64,000 nucleotides of DNA, from NCBI GenBank assembly GCA_011524905.1, contig WTJI01000044.1:1-64000 (forward strand). The letters are read 5' to 3'. Position 1 is the stretch's first letter; each line of letters starts with the position of its first letter. This document shows positions 8,509-18,439 of the stretch, piece by piece. Under the pieces are notes generated by a model. That model was not told where the DNA came from and ran no database searches. It saw only the letters and a program-made list of their open reading frames with translations. The stretch is from Flavobacteriales bacterium. Its GTDB lineage: Bacteria; Bacteroidota; Bacteroidia; Flavobacteriales; Flavobacteriaceae. A program made the position numbers and the translations under genes.

Positions 8509-11328
8509 ATGAAAAAGCTTACCTTATTTGTTTGTTGCTTATTTACAATTGTCGGCTATGCTCAACACACTATTGAAGGCAAAGTCATCGATGGCGAATT
8601 TAGCGATATCCTCCCTTTTGCCAACATCCAATTGATTCAAATTGCCCCTGCCGAAAGTACGGACGGAACCACCTCAGATTTTGATGGAAATTTTGAGTTT
8701 GCCGACCTGGCAGATGGAGAATATGAATTGGAGGTTTCCTTTGTAGGCTACAATAAGAAAAGAATAACTGGCATCACAATAAACGATAAGAATACCACTC
8801 AAATCTTTGAAATTGTCTTAGAACCTTCTTCTTCTGAATTAGAAGAAGTAATAGTCACTTCATCTGCCAAAAATAATACGGCTAATGCCGTATTGAATAT
8901 ACAGAAAAGATCTGCTGTGCTTCTGGATGGATTGTCTCTACAATCCATACGAAAAGCTGGTGATAATGATATAGCTTCTGCCGTAAGAAGAGTCCCTGGC
9001 ATATCTATTGAAGACGGGAAATATGTTTACGTAAGAGGACTTGGTGATCGTTACTCCAAGACGACACTTAATGGGCTTGAAGTTCCTGGTCTAGACCCCG
9101 ATAAAAATACCCTTCAGCTAGATATTTTCCCAACCAATCTCATCGGAAATATCCAAGTAATTAAATCGGCTGCTGCCAAACTAGATGCTGACTTTACAGG
9201 AGGTATCGTAAATATAGAATTAAAAGACTTTGCCAATACACCCGAATATAGCTTGAGTATTGGTATGTCATACAACCCCAAAATGCACTTCCAAAGTAAC
9301 TATATTTTTGACCAACGTAGCAGTACAGATTTTTTAGGTTATGATGGTGGCTACCGAAAACTACGTATTGCCCGTCGTGCCAATATCCCAGAGCCTTCCC
9401 GGTCTAACCCCGCTACCAATTTGGCATATAATTACACCCAACTCCTCAGTCCCAATCTAGAGCCGCTGACGGGAACTAGTTTTATGAACTATAACTTTGG
9501 TTTTTCTACCAGCAATAGTTTCAGTCTTGAAAACGGAAATAAACTCGGATACATCGCTAGTGTCAACTACAGAAGTAATACCACTTTTTTAGATGATTTT
9601 CTCAACAGCACCTATATTTTCAATCAAAGAGGCTTTTCACTCAATAGCCAAAACGACGGCTTGTTGGGAAGAGAAGAAAAATTTGTCAATCTCCTCACTG
9701 GAATAACCTACAGTGGTACACAATCCAAATACAAACTCAACTTTTTGTTCATTCAAAACGGAGAATCCAATGTACGCCAAGGGGGCTTTTCCGAATTTGT
9801 ATCCGACGATTTTTTTGGTTTAGGTAACTTTATTACCTATACACAAAGAACCATCCTGTCTTTGCCGTTTTCGGCTAAATTCAATTTAAATGAAGGTGAG
9901 AGCACACTAGAACTTAAAGCCAACGCGACCAAAGCACTTGTTTACGATAAAGATTTTAAAGTTACCGTTTTTGAAATTTTAGATAATGACCGATATGCCC
10001 TATCACCCAATGGAGCTGGATTACCACAACGGATTTGGCGTGATTTGGATGAAGATGTTTACAATGCAAAAGTGGATTACAATACCAAGTATTCGATAAA
10101 TGACAGCGAAGTAAAACTAGAAGCAGGAGCTGCCTATTTGTTCAAAAATCGTGTTTTTGGTACCGACTATTACACCATTAACACTGTGGGTTCTTCACTT
10201 TATCTTAATGGGATTGCCAATAATGTTCTTGAAGAACCCAATCTTTGGTCTTATGAACGAGGACGAGGGAGTTATGTGTCAGGTAGCTTTCAAGAAGAAA
10301 ACCAATTTGACTCTGAGATCAATAAAATAAGTGCCTATGTTTCAGGAGAAGCAAATCTAAGCACTAAACTAAAAGGTGTTGTCGGGCTTAGATTTGAAAA
10401 ATATAAGTTAATCTACACTGGGCAATCGCTCAACCAAACCGTCTATGACAGAGCTACTTTTCTCGATCGCTCTGATTTCTTTCCCTCCCTAAACTTAATC
10501 TACACCCTGACAGAAGACCAAAAGATAAGGGCTTCTGCTTACCGAACTACGGCGCGTCCTTCATTTAAAGAAAACTCAACTGCTGTTATTTTAGATCCAA
10601 TCACAGGAACACGATTCTATGGCAATCCGAATGTTCAGCCTTCCCTGATTATGAATTATGATCTCCGCTTTGAGAATTATGGTAAAAATGGGGAGTTTTT
10701 TGCTGTGAGTAGCTTTGTTAAACAGTTTGATAGTCCTATTGAAATTGTCTTATTCGATCGCTCAACACCCAATGTTTTTATTGCGCGAAACAATCCAAGT
10801 GCCACTGTAATAGGGGCCGAATTCGAAGCTAGAAAAAACTTTATTGCGACAGACAAAAGAAAACTAAGTCTTAATACCAATCTTTCTATTATCGAATCTC
10901 GACAAATTATGGGGGATATCGAAAAAAATATTAGGCTGCTGCGTCAACCTGTAGATGAAGAATTTAAAAACTACCGTCAATTGCAAGGACAGGCACCCTA
11001 TATTATCAATGCAGGGTTTTCTTTCGAAGATATAGAAAACAACTACGAAATGAATTTAATATTCAATCGACAAGGAAAGTCGCTACAGATTGTAGGAAAT
11101 GACGATGTCCCCGATGTTTTCTCAATGCCTTTCAATTCTCTAAACTTTACATTTGAAAAAAAATTCAATCAAGTTGACGGAGTAAATAAAACATTACGCC
11201 TGCGGGTAAATAATATTTTAAACGACCAAAGAGAATCCCAATACGAATTTTTTGACTTCGAAACCCAGCCCTTTTCATACAGAGATTTTGGGACAACTTT
11301 CTCACTTAGTTATGGAATCAAGTTTTAA
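8509..11328 (+). CDS. TonB-dependent receptor with CarboxypepD_reg-like N-terminal domain
   Basis: Signal peptide; HTIEGKVIDGEFSDILPFANIQL; plug domain (RRVPGISIEDGKYVYVRGLGDRYSKTTLNGLEVPG); C-terminal aromatic beta-strand ending SYGIKF. Confidence 0.92.
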   Translation: MKKLTLFVCCLFTIVGYAQHTIEGKVIDGEFSDILPFANIQLIQIAPAESTDGTTSDFDGNFEFADLADGEYELEVSFVGYNKKRITGITINDKNTTQIFEIVLEPSSSELEEVIVTSSAKNNTANAVLNIQKRSAVLLDGLSLQSIRKAGDNDIASAVRRVPGISIEDGKYVYVRGLGDRYSKTTLNGLEVPGLDPDKNTLQLDIFPTNLIGNIQVIKSAAAKLDADFTGGIVNIELKDFANTPEYSLSIGMSYNPKMHFQSNYIFDQRSSTDFLGYDGGYRKLRIARRANIPEPSRSNPATNLAYNYTQLLSPNLEPLTGTSFMNYNFGFSTSNSFSLENGNKLGYIASVNYRSNTTFLDDFLNSTYIFNQRGFSLNSQNDGLLGREEKFVNLLTGITYSGTQSKYKLNFLFIQNGESNVRQGGFSEFVSDDFFGLGNFITYTQRTILSLPFSAKFNLNEGESTLELKANATKALVYDKDFKVTVFEILDNDRYALSPNGAGLPQRIWRDLDEDVYNAKVDYNTKYSINDSEVKLEAGAAYLFKNRVFGTDYYTINTVGSSLYLNGIANNVLEEPNLWSYERGRGSYVSGSFQEENQFDSEINKISAYVSGEANLSTKLKGVVGLRFEKYKLIYTGQSLNQTVYDRATFLDRSDFFPSLNLIYTLTEDQKIRASAYRTTARPSFKENSTAVILDPITGTRFYGNPNVQPSLIMNYDLRFENYGKNGEFFAVSSFVKQFDSPIEIVLFDRSTPNVFIARNNPSATVIGAEFEARKNFIATDKRKLSLNTNLSIIESRQIMGDIEKNIRLLRQPVDEEFKNYRQLQGQAPYIINAGFSFEDIENNYEMNLIFNRQGKSLQIVGNDDVPDVFSMPFNSLNFTFEKKFNQVDGVNKTLRLRVNNILNDQRESQYEFFDFETQPFSYRDFGTTFSLSYGIKF

Positions 11329-11360
11329 ATGCTAAATTTTATTTGCATTTTTGTTTTCCG

Positions 11361-13628
11361 ATGGACAATATTTATGCTTTAATAATTATCACTTTAAGTC
11401 TACTTGCCATTGGTGACTTAATCGTGGGGGTCAGTAACGATGCAGTGAATTTTTTGAACTCTGCCATCGGTTCCAAAGTATTTTCTTTCCGAAATATCAT
11501 GATTTTCGCAAGCTTGGGTATTGCTTGTGGGGCCATGTTTTCAAGTGGAATGATGGAGGTTGCGAGAAAAGGTATTTTTAATCCGCAAGCTTTTTTCTTC
11601 GACGAAATCATTTTTATTTTCATGGCTGTGATGGTAACAGACATTCTGTTGCTTGACTTTTTCAATACCTTAGGCATGCCCACCTCTACCACAGTTTCCA
11701 TTGTGTTCGAATTATTGGGCGCTGCCGTTGTCATGGCTTTGATCAAGATCTTTGATAATGGAGAGAGCTTAGCAGATTTACCCAACTACATCAATACCGC
11801 AAAAGCTGTACAAATTATTTTGGGTATTTTACTCTCCGTTGGGATTGCCTTTACTGTAGGCGCACTTGTTCAATGGCTTTCCCGTGTCATTCTTACTTAT
11901 CGATTTGATGACAAACCAGCAACCTACAACGCTTTTTTTGGAGCCCTTTCTTTGGCTGCCATTTGTAACTTTATTCTAATCAAAGGACTCAAAGGTACTG
12001 CTTTTGCCAGCACTGCTTTTGATAGCTTAGGTGGCTTGACCTTAAATCAGTTTTTAGAAACCCAGGTGCTGTTGGTCAACTTAATCAATATCACTTTTTG
12101 GTTTATCATCAGTTGGTCCTTGATCAAAGTTTTTAAGATTGATATTTACAAACTCATCATTGGCATTGGAACATTTGCTTTGGCACTTGCCTTTGCGGGA
12201 AATGATTTGGTAAATTTCATTGGGGTACCGATCGCTGCTTATCAATCTTATTTGGCTTGGATCGATTCTGGAGTGGCTGCTGAAGCTTTTGGAATGGGTG
12301 TTTTACAGAAAAAAGTACCTACACCTACCTTCTTTTTGTTGGCCTCGGGTGTCATTATGATTTTGACACTATGGTTTTCATCCAAAGCCCGAAGGGTTGT
12401 CAAAACCTCATTAGATCTATCAGATCAAAATACAACTAGAGAGCGTTTTCGCCCAAATTTTTTAGCACGCGCTATGGTGCGCCTGTTCGCAAACACCAAT
12501 GCCCTTTTGACCCATTATATTCCAGCCAATACAAGAAATAAAATCAGTCAAGCTTTTGCTTTTGATGCAGTAATAGACTTGTCAGACAAAAATCGGCCTG
12601 CTTTTGACCGTTTACGGGCTTGTATCAACCTTGTTGTTGCGGCTGTACTGATTTCTATCGCCACCTCTCTAAAATTGCCCTTATCGACTACCTATGTTAC
12701 ATTTATGGTGGCTATGGGTACTTCATTGGCCGACAGGGCTTGGGGTACGGATAGTGCTGTTTATCGCGTTGCGGGGGTTTTAAATGTTATTGGCGGTTGG
12801 TTTTTTACGGCCATTAGTGCGTTTGTGGTCTGCGGATCGATTCTCTATTTGATCAACTTAGGTGGCCCAATTACCATTGCCATCATTGTTTTTTTAATTC
12901 TGATTATTGTAGGACGCAACTTCATTAAAACAAATAAAACGGCGCAAATCGCCAGAAAACGTTTTCAAGTCAAGTCAGAAAGTAAATCACTACAAGGAGT
13001 AATTCAAGAATCTGGCGATAATATTACTGGGATTTTTGAGCAAAGTATTTCCCTGTACAAGGATATGGTAGAGGGACTCGCAGCAGATGATTTCAGAAAG
13101 TTACTTCGTATTAGAAAAAAAGCAGAAGACTTAAAGGTAGCTGTAGAAGAATTGCGCAATTCACTATTTTTCTTTATCAAGTCTATGGAAGAAACCAGTT
13201 TTGTAGCGAGTAACTACTATATCAACTTACTAGGATTGCTACACGACTTGACCGAGGATATCCAGTACATGACTAAAATTAGTCACCGACACTCCTACAA
13301 TAATCATAAAAAAATCAGTGATTTTCAACACGACGATTTACTAACATTACTCTTCCAGTTGGAATTTGTTTTTACCATTTCAATTGAAGCCTTTCATGAA
13401 AGAATAAGTGAAGAAGAATTTCAAAAAGTAGTAAACCAAAAAGAAACGACTTTTAGTTTGATCCAGAATAAAATTGAGCGGCAAATAATTCGGACCAGAG
13501 AAGCTGAAACAAGCTCAAAAAATACGGTTTTATATTTCAACTTGTTGACGCGAACCAAGGATTTGATTCAGCACAAATTCGAAATCGTAGAGGAATTTTA
13601 TGAATTAATACAAGTAGGAAAAAACTAG
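11361..13628 (+). CDS. inorganic phosphate transporter, PiT family, with C-terminal PhoU-like helical domain
   Basis: GVSNDAVNFLNSAIGS and AFAGNDLVNFIGVPIAA are PiT signature repeats; the C-terminal ~200 aa are helical and PhoU-like. The ORF-track start at 11343 is TTG; ATG at 11361. Confidence 0.9.
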   Translation: MDNIYALIIITLSLLAIGDLIVGVSNDAVNFLNSAIGSKVFSFRNIMIFASLGIACGAMFSSGMMEVARKGIFNPQAFFFDEIIFIFMAVMVTDILLLDFFNTLGMPTSTTVSIVFELLGAAVVMALIKIFDNGESLADLPNYINTAKAVQIILGILLSVGIAFTVGALVQWLSRVILTYRFDDKPATYNAFFGALSLAAICNFILIKGLKGTAFASTAFDSLGGLTLNQFLETQVLLVNLINITFWFIISWSLIKVFKIDIYKLIIGIGTFALALAFAGNDLVNFIGVPIAAYQSYLAWIDSGVAAEAFGMGVLQKKVPTPTFFLLASGVIMILTLWFSSKARRVVKTSLDLSDQNTTRERFRPNFLARAMVRLFANTNALLTHYIPANTRNKISQAFAFDAVIDLSDKNRPAFDRLRACINLVVAAVLISIATSLKLPLSTTYVTFMVAMGTSLADRAWGTDSAVYRVAGVLNVIGGWFFTAISAFVVCGSILYLINLGGPITIAIIVFLILIIVGRNFIKTNKTAQIARKRFQVKSESKSLQGVIQESGDNITGIFEQSISLYKDMVEGLAADDFRKLLRIRKKAEDLKVAVEELRNSLFFFIKSMEETSFVASNYYINLLGLLHDLTEDIQYMTKISHRHSYNNHKKISDFQHDDLLTLLFQLEFVFTISIEAFHERISEEEFQKVVNQKETTFSLIQNKIERQIIRTREAETSSKNTVLYFNLLTRTKDLIQHKFEIVEEFYELIQVGKN

Positions 13629-13975
13629 TTGACGGCTACCAACGCACCTTTTTCCCACACAACTGCACCAGTAGCTTTATTATCTTTAAACGTTACTTCG
13701 GTCATTTTACTCATATGCCAAAAAAACCATTTACCCGTTTTTTTTCCATTCAAAAATTGACCCTGAGCTAGTTTGCTTCCTGTTTCAGAGTAGCTCACCC
13801 AGTCACCGTGTAGTTTACTATTTTTAAAGTACCCTTTTTCAGCAATTTGTCCATTGTCATAATACTTTACGACACGAATCAGATTGCGTTCTTTTTTGTA
13901 CTCTGTTCTATTTTGTGCATATCCAGAATGAAGTCCAAGACCTAATACTACTAAAGAAATCAAAAACTTTTTCAT
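13625..13975 (-). CDS. YwqK/MORN-repeat-like exported protein
   Basis: 116 aa with signal peptide; YYDNGQIAEKGYFKNSKLHGDWVSYSETGSKLAQGQFLNGKKTGKWFFWH repeats. Confidence 0.8.
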   Translation of the reverse strand: MKKFLISLVVLGLGLHSGYAQNRTEYKKERNLIRVVKYYDNGQIAEKGYFKNSKLHGDWVSYSETGSKLAQGQFLNGKKTGKWFFWHMSKMTEVTFKDNKATGAVVWEKGALVAVN

Positions 13976-13997
13976 AAATGTTGGTTTTGAATTTAAT

Positions 13998-14005
13998 CAA
14001 AGATA
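13998..14005 (-). promoter_or_regulatory. -7 promoter element for the YwqK-like gene
   Basis: Minus strand TATCTTTG, an exact TAnnTTTG match 22 bp upstream of the ATG. Confidence 0.55.
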
Positions 14006-14024
14006 ACAATTATTTCATTTCTGC

Positions 14025-14052
14025 ATAACTTTTACGTAACATTATCTTAACA
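14025..14052 (-). promoter_or_regulatory. putative Pho-box-like array upstream of the YwqK-like gene
   Basis: Plus strand ATAACT-N5-GTAACA-N5-TTAACA (14025, 14036, 14047): three half-sites in exact 11-bp register, 19 bp upstream of the -7 motif. Confidence 0.5.
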
Positions 14053-14062
14053 TAAGGAGTCA

Positions 14063-14098
14063 GAAAAAACCCTCTAAATATATAGAGGGTTGTTTTTC
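14063..14098 (-). terminator. Rho-independent terminator of nrdBA
   Basis: Minus strand AACCCTCTATATATTTAGAGGGTTTTTTC: stem ACCCTCTA/TAGAGGGT plus a T run. Confidence 0.85.
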
Positions 14099-14104
14099 AG
14101 GGGT

Positions 14105-16549
14105 TTAAGATCCGCACATTAAGCAATCATCGTCCTCGCTATTCTTGGACTGCGCTAACATTTGCTTAAGTTCCTCAGGGCTTAATGGCTCAACAGGTAC
14201 TTGCTGAGGCGTCGTACTTGCGTCTGAAGCTGGAGCACTTGTTGTCGATAAAGCCGAAACAGATTCTACCTTTTCTTTATTGTCTATGGTGAATTTAATG
14301 GCATCTACAGCCGATTTTGTTCGCAAGTAATACATACCTGTCTTGAGACCCGACTTCCAGGCATAAAAATGCATGGAAGTCAATTTGGCCATAGTTGCAC
14401 CTTCCATAAATAAATTCAAAGATTGTGATTGATCAATGAAATATCCACGATGGCGTGACATATCTATAATGTCCTTCATACTCATCTCCCACACGGTACG
14501 ATATAGCTCTTTTATATCCTCTGGAATGCCTTCAATATGCTGGATAGATCCGTTAGCACGCATCAATTCCTGTTTCATGTCTTCATTCCAAAGACCTAGA
14601 CTAACTAAATCCTCAAGTAAATGTTTATTAACAACGATAAACTCGCCCGACAATACACGACGGGTATAAATATTTGAAGTGTAGGGCTCAAAGCACTCGT
14701 TATTGCCTAGAATCTGTGAGGTAGAAGCGGTTGGCATAGGTGCTACCAGCAGTGAGTTACGCACCCCATGCTTTTTAATATCTTTTCGAAGCTGCCCCCA
14801 ATCCCAACGTCCACTTAATTCCTCGTCTTTAATACCCCAAAGATTGTGCTGGAATTCGCCTTTAGAGATCGGAGAACCCTTGTAGGTTTCATAGGGGCCA
14901 TCTTTCTTAGCTTCTTCAAGTGAGGCTGTCAGTGCAGCATAATAAAGCGTCTCAAAAATCTCTTGATTGAGTTCCTTGGCTTTTTCTGAAGTAAAAGGCA
15001 AACGCAATAAAATGAATGCGTCGGCTAATCCTTGTACACCTAAACCTACTGGTCGGTGTCTAAAATTTGAGTTTTCCGCTTCTGGAACGGGGTAGTAATT
15101 TCTGTCAATTACTCGGTTTAGGTTTTTGGTTACCTGAACCGTCACTTCAAAAAGCTTTTGGTGGTTAAATGCCTCATCCTCAATAAACATTGGAAGGGCA
15201 ATGGAAGCTAAATTACATACGGCGACCTCATCGGGGGCAGTGTACTCTAAAATCTCGGTACAAAGATTAGAGGAACGAATGGTGCCTAAATTTTGCTGAT
15301 TAGATTTGCGATTGGCCGAATCCTTGTAGAGCATGTAGGGCGTTCCCGTTTCGATTTGGGATTCCAATATTTTTTCCCAAAGTTCACGTGCTTTTACAGT
15401 CTTCCGACCTTTACCTTCTTTTTCATATTGGATGTAAAGTTTGTCAAAAGTTTCGCCATGGCAATCAAATAAACCTGGGCATTCGTTGGGACACATCAGG
15501 GTCCATTCCGCATCTTGTTCTACTCGCTTCATAAACAAGTCGGGCACCCACATTGCATAAAACAAATCACGAGCACGCATTTCTTCCTTACCATGGTTTT
15601 TCTTCAGTTCCAAAAAATCGAAGATATCAGCATGCCAGGGTTCTACGTAGATGGCAAATGATCCTTTTCTTTTCCCACCACCTTGGTCGACATAACGGGC
15701 GGTATCATTAAAAACCCGCAACATGGGGACAATACCATTTGATGTGCCATTAGTCCCAGAAATGTAGGAACCTGTAGCACGAATGTTGTGAATAGACAAG
15801 CCGATACCGCCTGCCGACTGTGAAATTTTTGCAGTTTGTTTTAGTGTATCATAAATACCATCAATACTGTCATCTTTCATTGTAAGTAAAAAACATGATG
15901 ACATTTGTGGTTTGGGCGTCCCAGAATTAAACAAGGTTGGCGTGGCGTGTGTAAAATATTTTTTGGACATCAGATGGTAAGTCTCCAGTACGGAGTCAAT
16001 ATCATCTAGATGAATTCCTATAGCCACACGCATCAGCATATGCTGCGGTCGCTCTGCAATGACACCATTGAGTTTTAGTAGATAAGAGCGCTCCAGCGTT
16101 TTAAAACCAAAGAAGTCGTAACCAAAATCGCGATTATAAATGATACTGGAGTCGAATAATTCAGCATTTTTTTGGATTATGGCATACACTTCATCCGATA
16201 ACAATGGAGCCTTTTTACCGGTACGAGGGTTGACATATTCATACAAGTCTTTCATGGTTTCCGAGAAAGACTTTTTTGTTTTTTTGTGAAGGTTAGAAAC
16301 CGATATCCTTGCTGCCAACTGTGCGTAGTCGGGGTGTGTGGTTGTCATGGTAGCAGCAATTTCTGAAGCCAGATTATCCAGCTCTGAAGTAGTCACTCCA
16401 TCATAGAGTCCTTCAATCACGCGCATGGCAACACGAACAGGATCGACCAAATCATTCAAACCGTAACACAATTTACGGATGCGTGCGGTGATTTTATCGA
16501 AAATTACAGGCTCTTTACGACCATCTCTTTTTACTACGTACATGCTCAT
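14105..16549 (-). CDS. nrdA: ribonucleoside-diphosphate reductase subunit alpha (class Ia)
   Basis: N-terminal ATP-cone; [74 protein letters not shown]-terminal CLMCGS. Confidence 0.97.
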   Translation of the reverse strand: MSMYVVKRDGRKEPVIFDKITARIRKLCYGLNDLVDPVRVAMRVIEGLYDGVTTSELDNLASEIAATMTTTHPDYAQLAARISVSNLHKKTKKSFSETMKDLYEYVNPRTGKKAPLLSDEVYAIIQKNAELFDSSIIYNRDFGYDFFGFKTLERSYLLKLNGVIAERPQHMLMRVAIGIHLDDIDSVLETYHLMSKKYFTHATPTLFNSGTPKPQMSSCFLLTMKDDSIDGIYDTLKQTAKISQSAGGIGLSIHNIRATGSYISGTNGTSNGIVPMLRVFNDTARYVDQGGGKRKGSFAIYVEPWHADIFDFLELKKNHGKEEMRARDLFYAMWVPDLFMKRVEQDAEWTLMCPNECPGLFDCHGETFDKLYIQYEKEGKGRKTVKARELWEKILESQIETGTPYMLYKDSANRKSNQQNLGTIRSSNLCTEILEYTAPDEVAVCNLASIALPMFIEDEAFNHQKLFEVTVQVTKNLNRVIDRNYYPVPEAENSNFRHRPVGLGVQGLADAFILLRLPFTSEKAKELNQEIFETLYYAALTASLEEAKKDGPYETYKGSPISKGEFQHNLWGIKDEELSGRWDWGQLRKDIKKHGVRNSLLVAPMPTASTSQILGNNECFEPYTSNIYTRRVLSGEFIVVNKHLLEDLVSLGLWNEDMKQELMRANGSIQHIEGIPEDIKELYRTVWEMSMKDIIDMSRHRGYFIDQSQSLNLFMEGATMAKLTSMHFYAWKSGLKTGMYYLRTKSAVDAIKFTIDNKEKVESVSALSTTSAPASDASTTPQQVPVEPLSPEELKQMLAQSKNSEDDDCLMCGS

Positions 16550-16599
16550 GGGAATTGGAATAATATGGTTAAATAAATATAGTTTTGACTGCCATGGGC

Positions 16600-17577
16600 C
16601 TAGAAATCTGCATCAAAAGATATCTTGGTCTCCTTTTCTTCTTTATTCAATACCCCGGCTTTTTGATATTCCGAAACGCGTTTTTCAAAGAAGTTTGTTT
16701 TTCCTTGTAAGGAAATCATATCCATAAAATCAAATGGATTTGTCACATTAAATTGTTTTTCACAACCCAACTCCACCAACAAACGATCAGTAACAAATTC
16801 TAAATATTGGGTCATTAGTTTGGCATTCATACCAATCAAACTAACAGGAAGTGACTCAGTAACAAATTCACGCTCAATATTTAGAGCGTCTAGTATGATC
16901 TCTTCAATGCGCTCTTTGGGCACTTTATTCACCAGGTGATTGTTGTGTAAATGCACAGCAAAGTCGCAGTGAACTCCCTCATCTCTCGAGATCAACTCAT
17001 TAGAAAAAGTTAGTCCTGGCATCAAGCCCCGCTTTTTTAACCAAAAAATCGAACAAAAAGCGCCTGAAAAGAATATTCCTTCCACAGCTGCAAAGGCAAT
17101 CAAACGCTCGGCAAATGATTCTGACTCAATCCAACGCAAAGCCCAATCTGCTTTTCTTTTGATTGCTGGAAATACTTCAATCGCCTTGAATAACTTGTTT
17201 TTCTCTTTTTCATCTTTGACATAAGTGTCAATCAAAAGAGAGTAGGTCTCAGAGTGGATGTTTTCCATCATGATTTGGAAACCGTAAAAGAACTTGGCTT
17301 CAGAATACTGGACTTCATTGACAAAATTCTCAGCTAAATTCTCATTGACAATTCCATCGGAGGCAGCGAAAAAGGCAAGAATATGTTTGATGAAATATTT
17401 TTCATCTTCGTTGAGCTTATTGTTCCAGTCGGTTAGATCTTGATGGAGGTCTATTTCTTCTGCTGTCCAAAAGCTAGCTTCCATTTTTTTATACCATTCC
17501 CATATATCATGATGCTGAATAGGAAAAATTACAAATCGATTGTTATTCTCTGCTAATATCGGTTCCACTGCTGCCAT
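16600..17577 (-). CDS. nrdB: ribonucleoside-diphosphate reductase subunit beta
   Basis: [85 protein letters not shown] diiron ligand motifs. Confidence 0.97.
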   Translation of the reverse strand: MAAVEPILAENNNRFVIFPIQHHDIWEWYKKMEASFWTAEEIDLHQDLTDWNNKLNEDEKYFIKHILAFFAASDGIVNENLAENFVNEVQYSEAKFFYGFQIMMENIHSETYSLLIDTYVKDEKEKNKLFKAIEVFPAIKRKADWALRWIESESFAERLIAFAAVEGIFFSGAFCSIFWLKKRGLMPGLTFSNELISRDEGVHCDFAVHLHNNHLVNKVPKERIEEIILDALNIEREFVTESLPVSLIGMNAKLMTQYLEFVTDRLLVELGCEKQFNVTNPFDFMDMISLQGKTNFFEKRVSEYQKAGVLNKEEKETKISFDADF

Positions 17578-17653
17578 AATCGTTTTTTGCTTTATTTGAT
17601 TGTTTTCGAGACAAACAAAGATTTAAAAATGTGTGCAAAGTTGAAAGGGCTAC

Positions 17654-17662
17654 TTATCCACA
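17654..17662 (+). promoter_or_regulatory. DnaA box upstream of nrdB
   Basis: TTATCCACA, an exact match to the TTATNCACA consensus, about 77 bp upstream of the nrdB start. Confidence 0.55.
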
Positions 17663-17733
17663 AACAAGCTTAGTTTTTAACAAAAAGTAGCTGTCTGAAG
17701 ATTTTTTGGGTTGTAAGGTGTTTTTTTACGGTA

Positions 17734-17765
17734 TTGATTTACAGGTTTTTAAAAAAATATTTTTG
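17734..17765 (+). promoter_or_regulatory. orphan Bacteroidota-type promoter (plus strand)
   Basis: TTG (17734-17736)-N21-TATTTTTG (17758-17765); the downstream annotated gene is on the opposite strand. Confidence 0.4.
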
Positions 17766-17792
17766 CCTTAGACCCTGTAATTACTGAAAACG

Positions 17793-18365
17793 TCAATTGG
17801 AGAGTTCCTCGGCCGCTGTAACTAATTCCGCATACCAAGCTTCACCAAATTTTCTAATTAGTGCGTCTTTAACAAACTCGTGAACACGAATTTTGTTTTG
17901 CTTCCCGAGCGTGCAAGCTGCGTTACAAATAGACCATTGATGGTAATTAACGGCTGTCATTTCGCGATACTTTTTTACACGAACAGGATACAAATGACAA
18001 GAAATGGGCTTATTTTCAGCAATAGCTCCTGCTTTATAAGCTTTTTCAATACCACATTGCGCGCTTCCATCAGAACCAAAAACAGTGTAAGCACATTCCT
18101 TTCCCGCCACCAAGGGAGTCTCTAAATCTCCGTCAAAACCAACAATGGCTGGTCCTTGGGCTTCAATTGCCGATTGGCCAGCTTGCGGAAGGAAAGGCTT
18201 GATCGCAGGCCAAGCAGTAGCTAAATATTGTGCCTCTTTTTTCTCCAATGGCGCACCAGCTTCTCCAGCAACACAACAAGCGCCTTTGCACTGACTCAAA
18301 TCACACGCAAATACTTCTTGTACGACTGACTCTGATACCAATGTGTCTTGAACCTGTATAATCAT
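17793..18365 (-). CDS. DUF3109 family protein (Cys-rich)
   Basis: 190 aa; CDLSQCKGACCVAGEAGAPL, CHLYPVRVKKY, CNAACTLGKQ Cys motifs. Confidence 0.85.
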   Translation of the reverse strand: MIIQVQDTLVSESVVQEVFACDLSQCKGACCVAGEAGAPLEKKEAQYLATAWPAIKPFLPQAGQSAIEAQGPAIVGFDGDLETPLVAGKECAYTVFGSDGSAQCGIEKAYKAGAIAENKPISCHLYPVRVKKYREMTAVNYHQWSICNAACTLGKQNKIRVHEFVKDALIRKFGEAWYAELVTAAEELSN

Positions 18366-18375
18366 AGTAACAATA

Positions 18376-18409
18376 TTGGGTAAAAATAAAGAGAATAACG
18401 CTAATTTTG
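18376..18409 (+). promoter_or_regulatory. promoter of the marC-like gene
   Basis: TTG (18376-18378)-N23-TAATTTTG (18402-18409), 31 bp upstream of the ATG at 18440. Confidence 0.55.
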
Positions 18410-18439
18410 CAGCAATTTTAAACCCCTAACACATACCTT

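Noticed and set aside
7085-11328. Lipoprotein + TonB receptor as a classical SusCD polysaccharide utilisation locus
   Set aside because: The lipoprotein is beta-helix-like rather than SusD-like, and no glycoside hydrolases, sulfatases or hybrid regulators are adjacent; the linked transporter is PiT.
11372-11785. 137-aa minus-strand ORF inside the PiT gene
   Set aside because: Antisense shadow ORF of the PiT membrane domain; no start context or domain.
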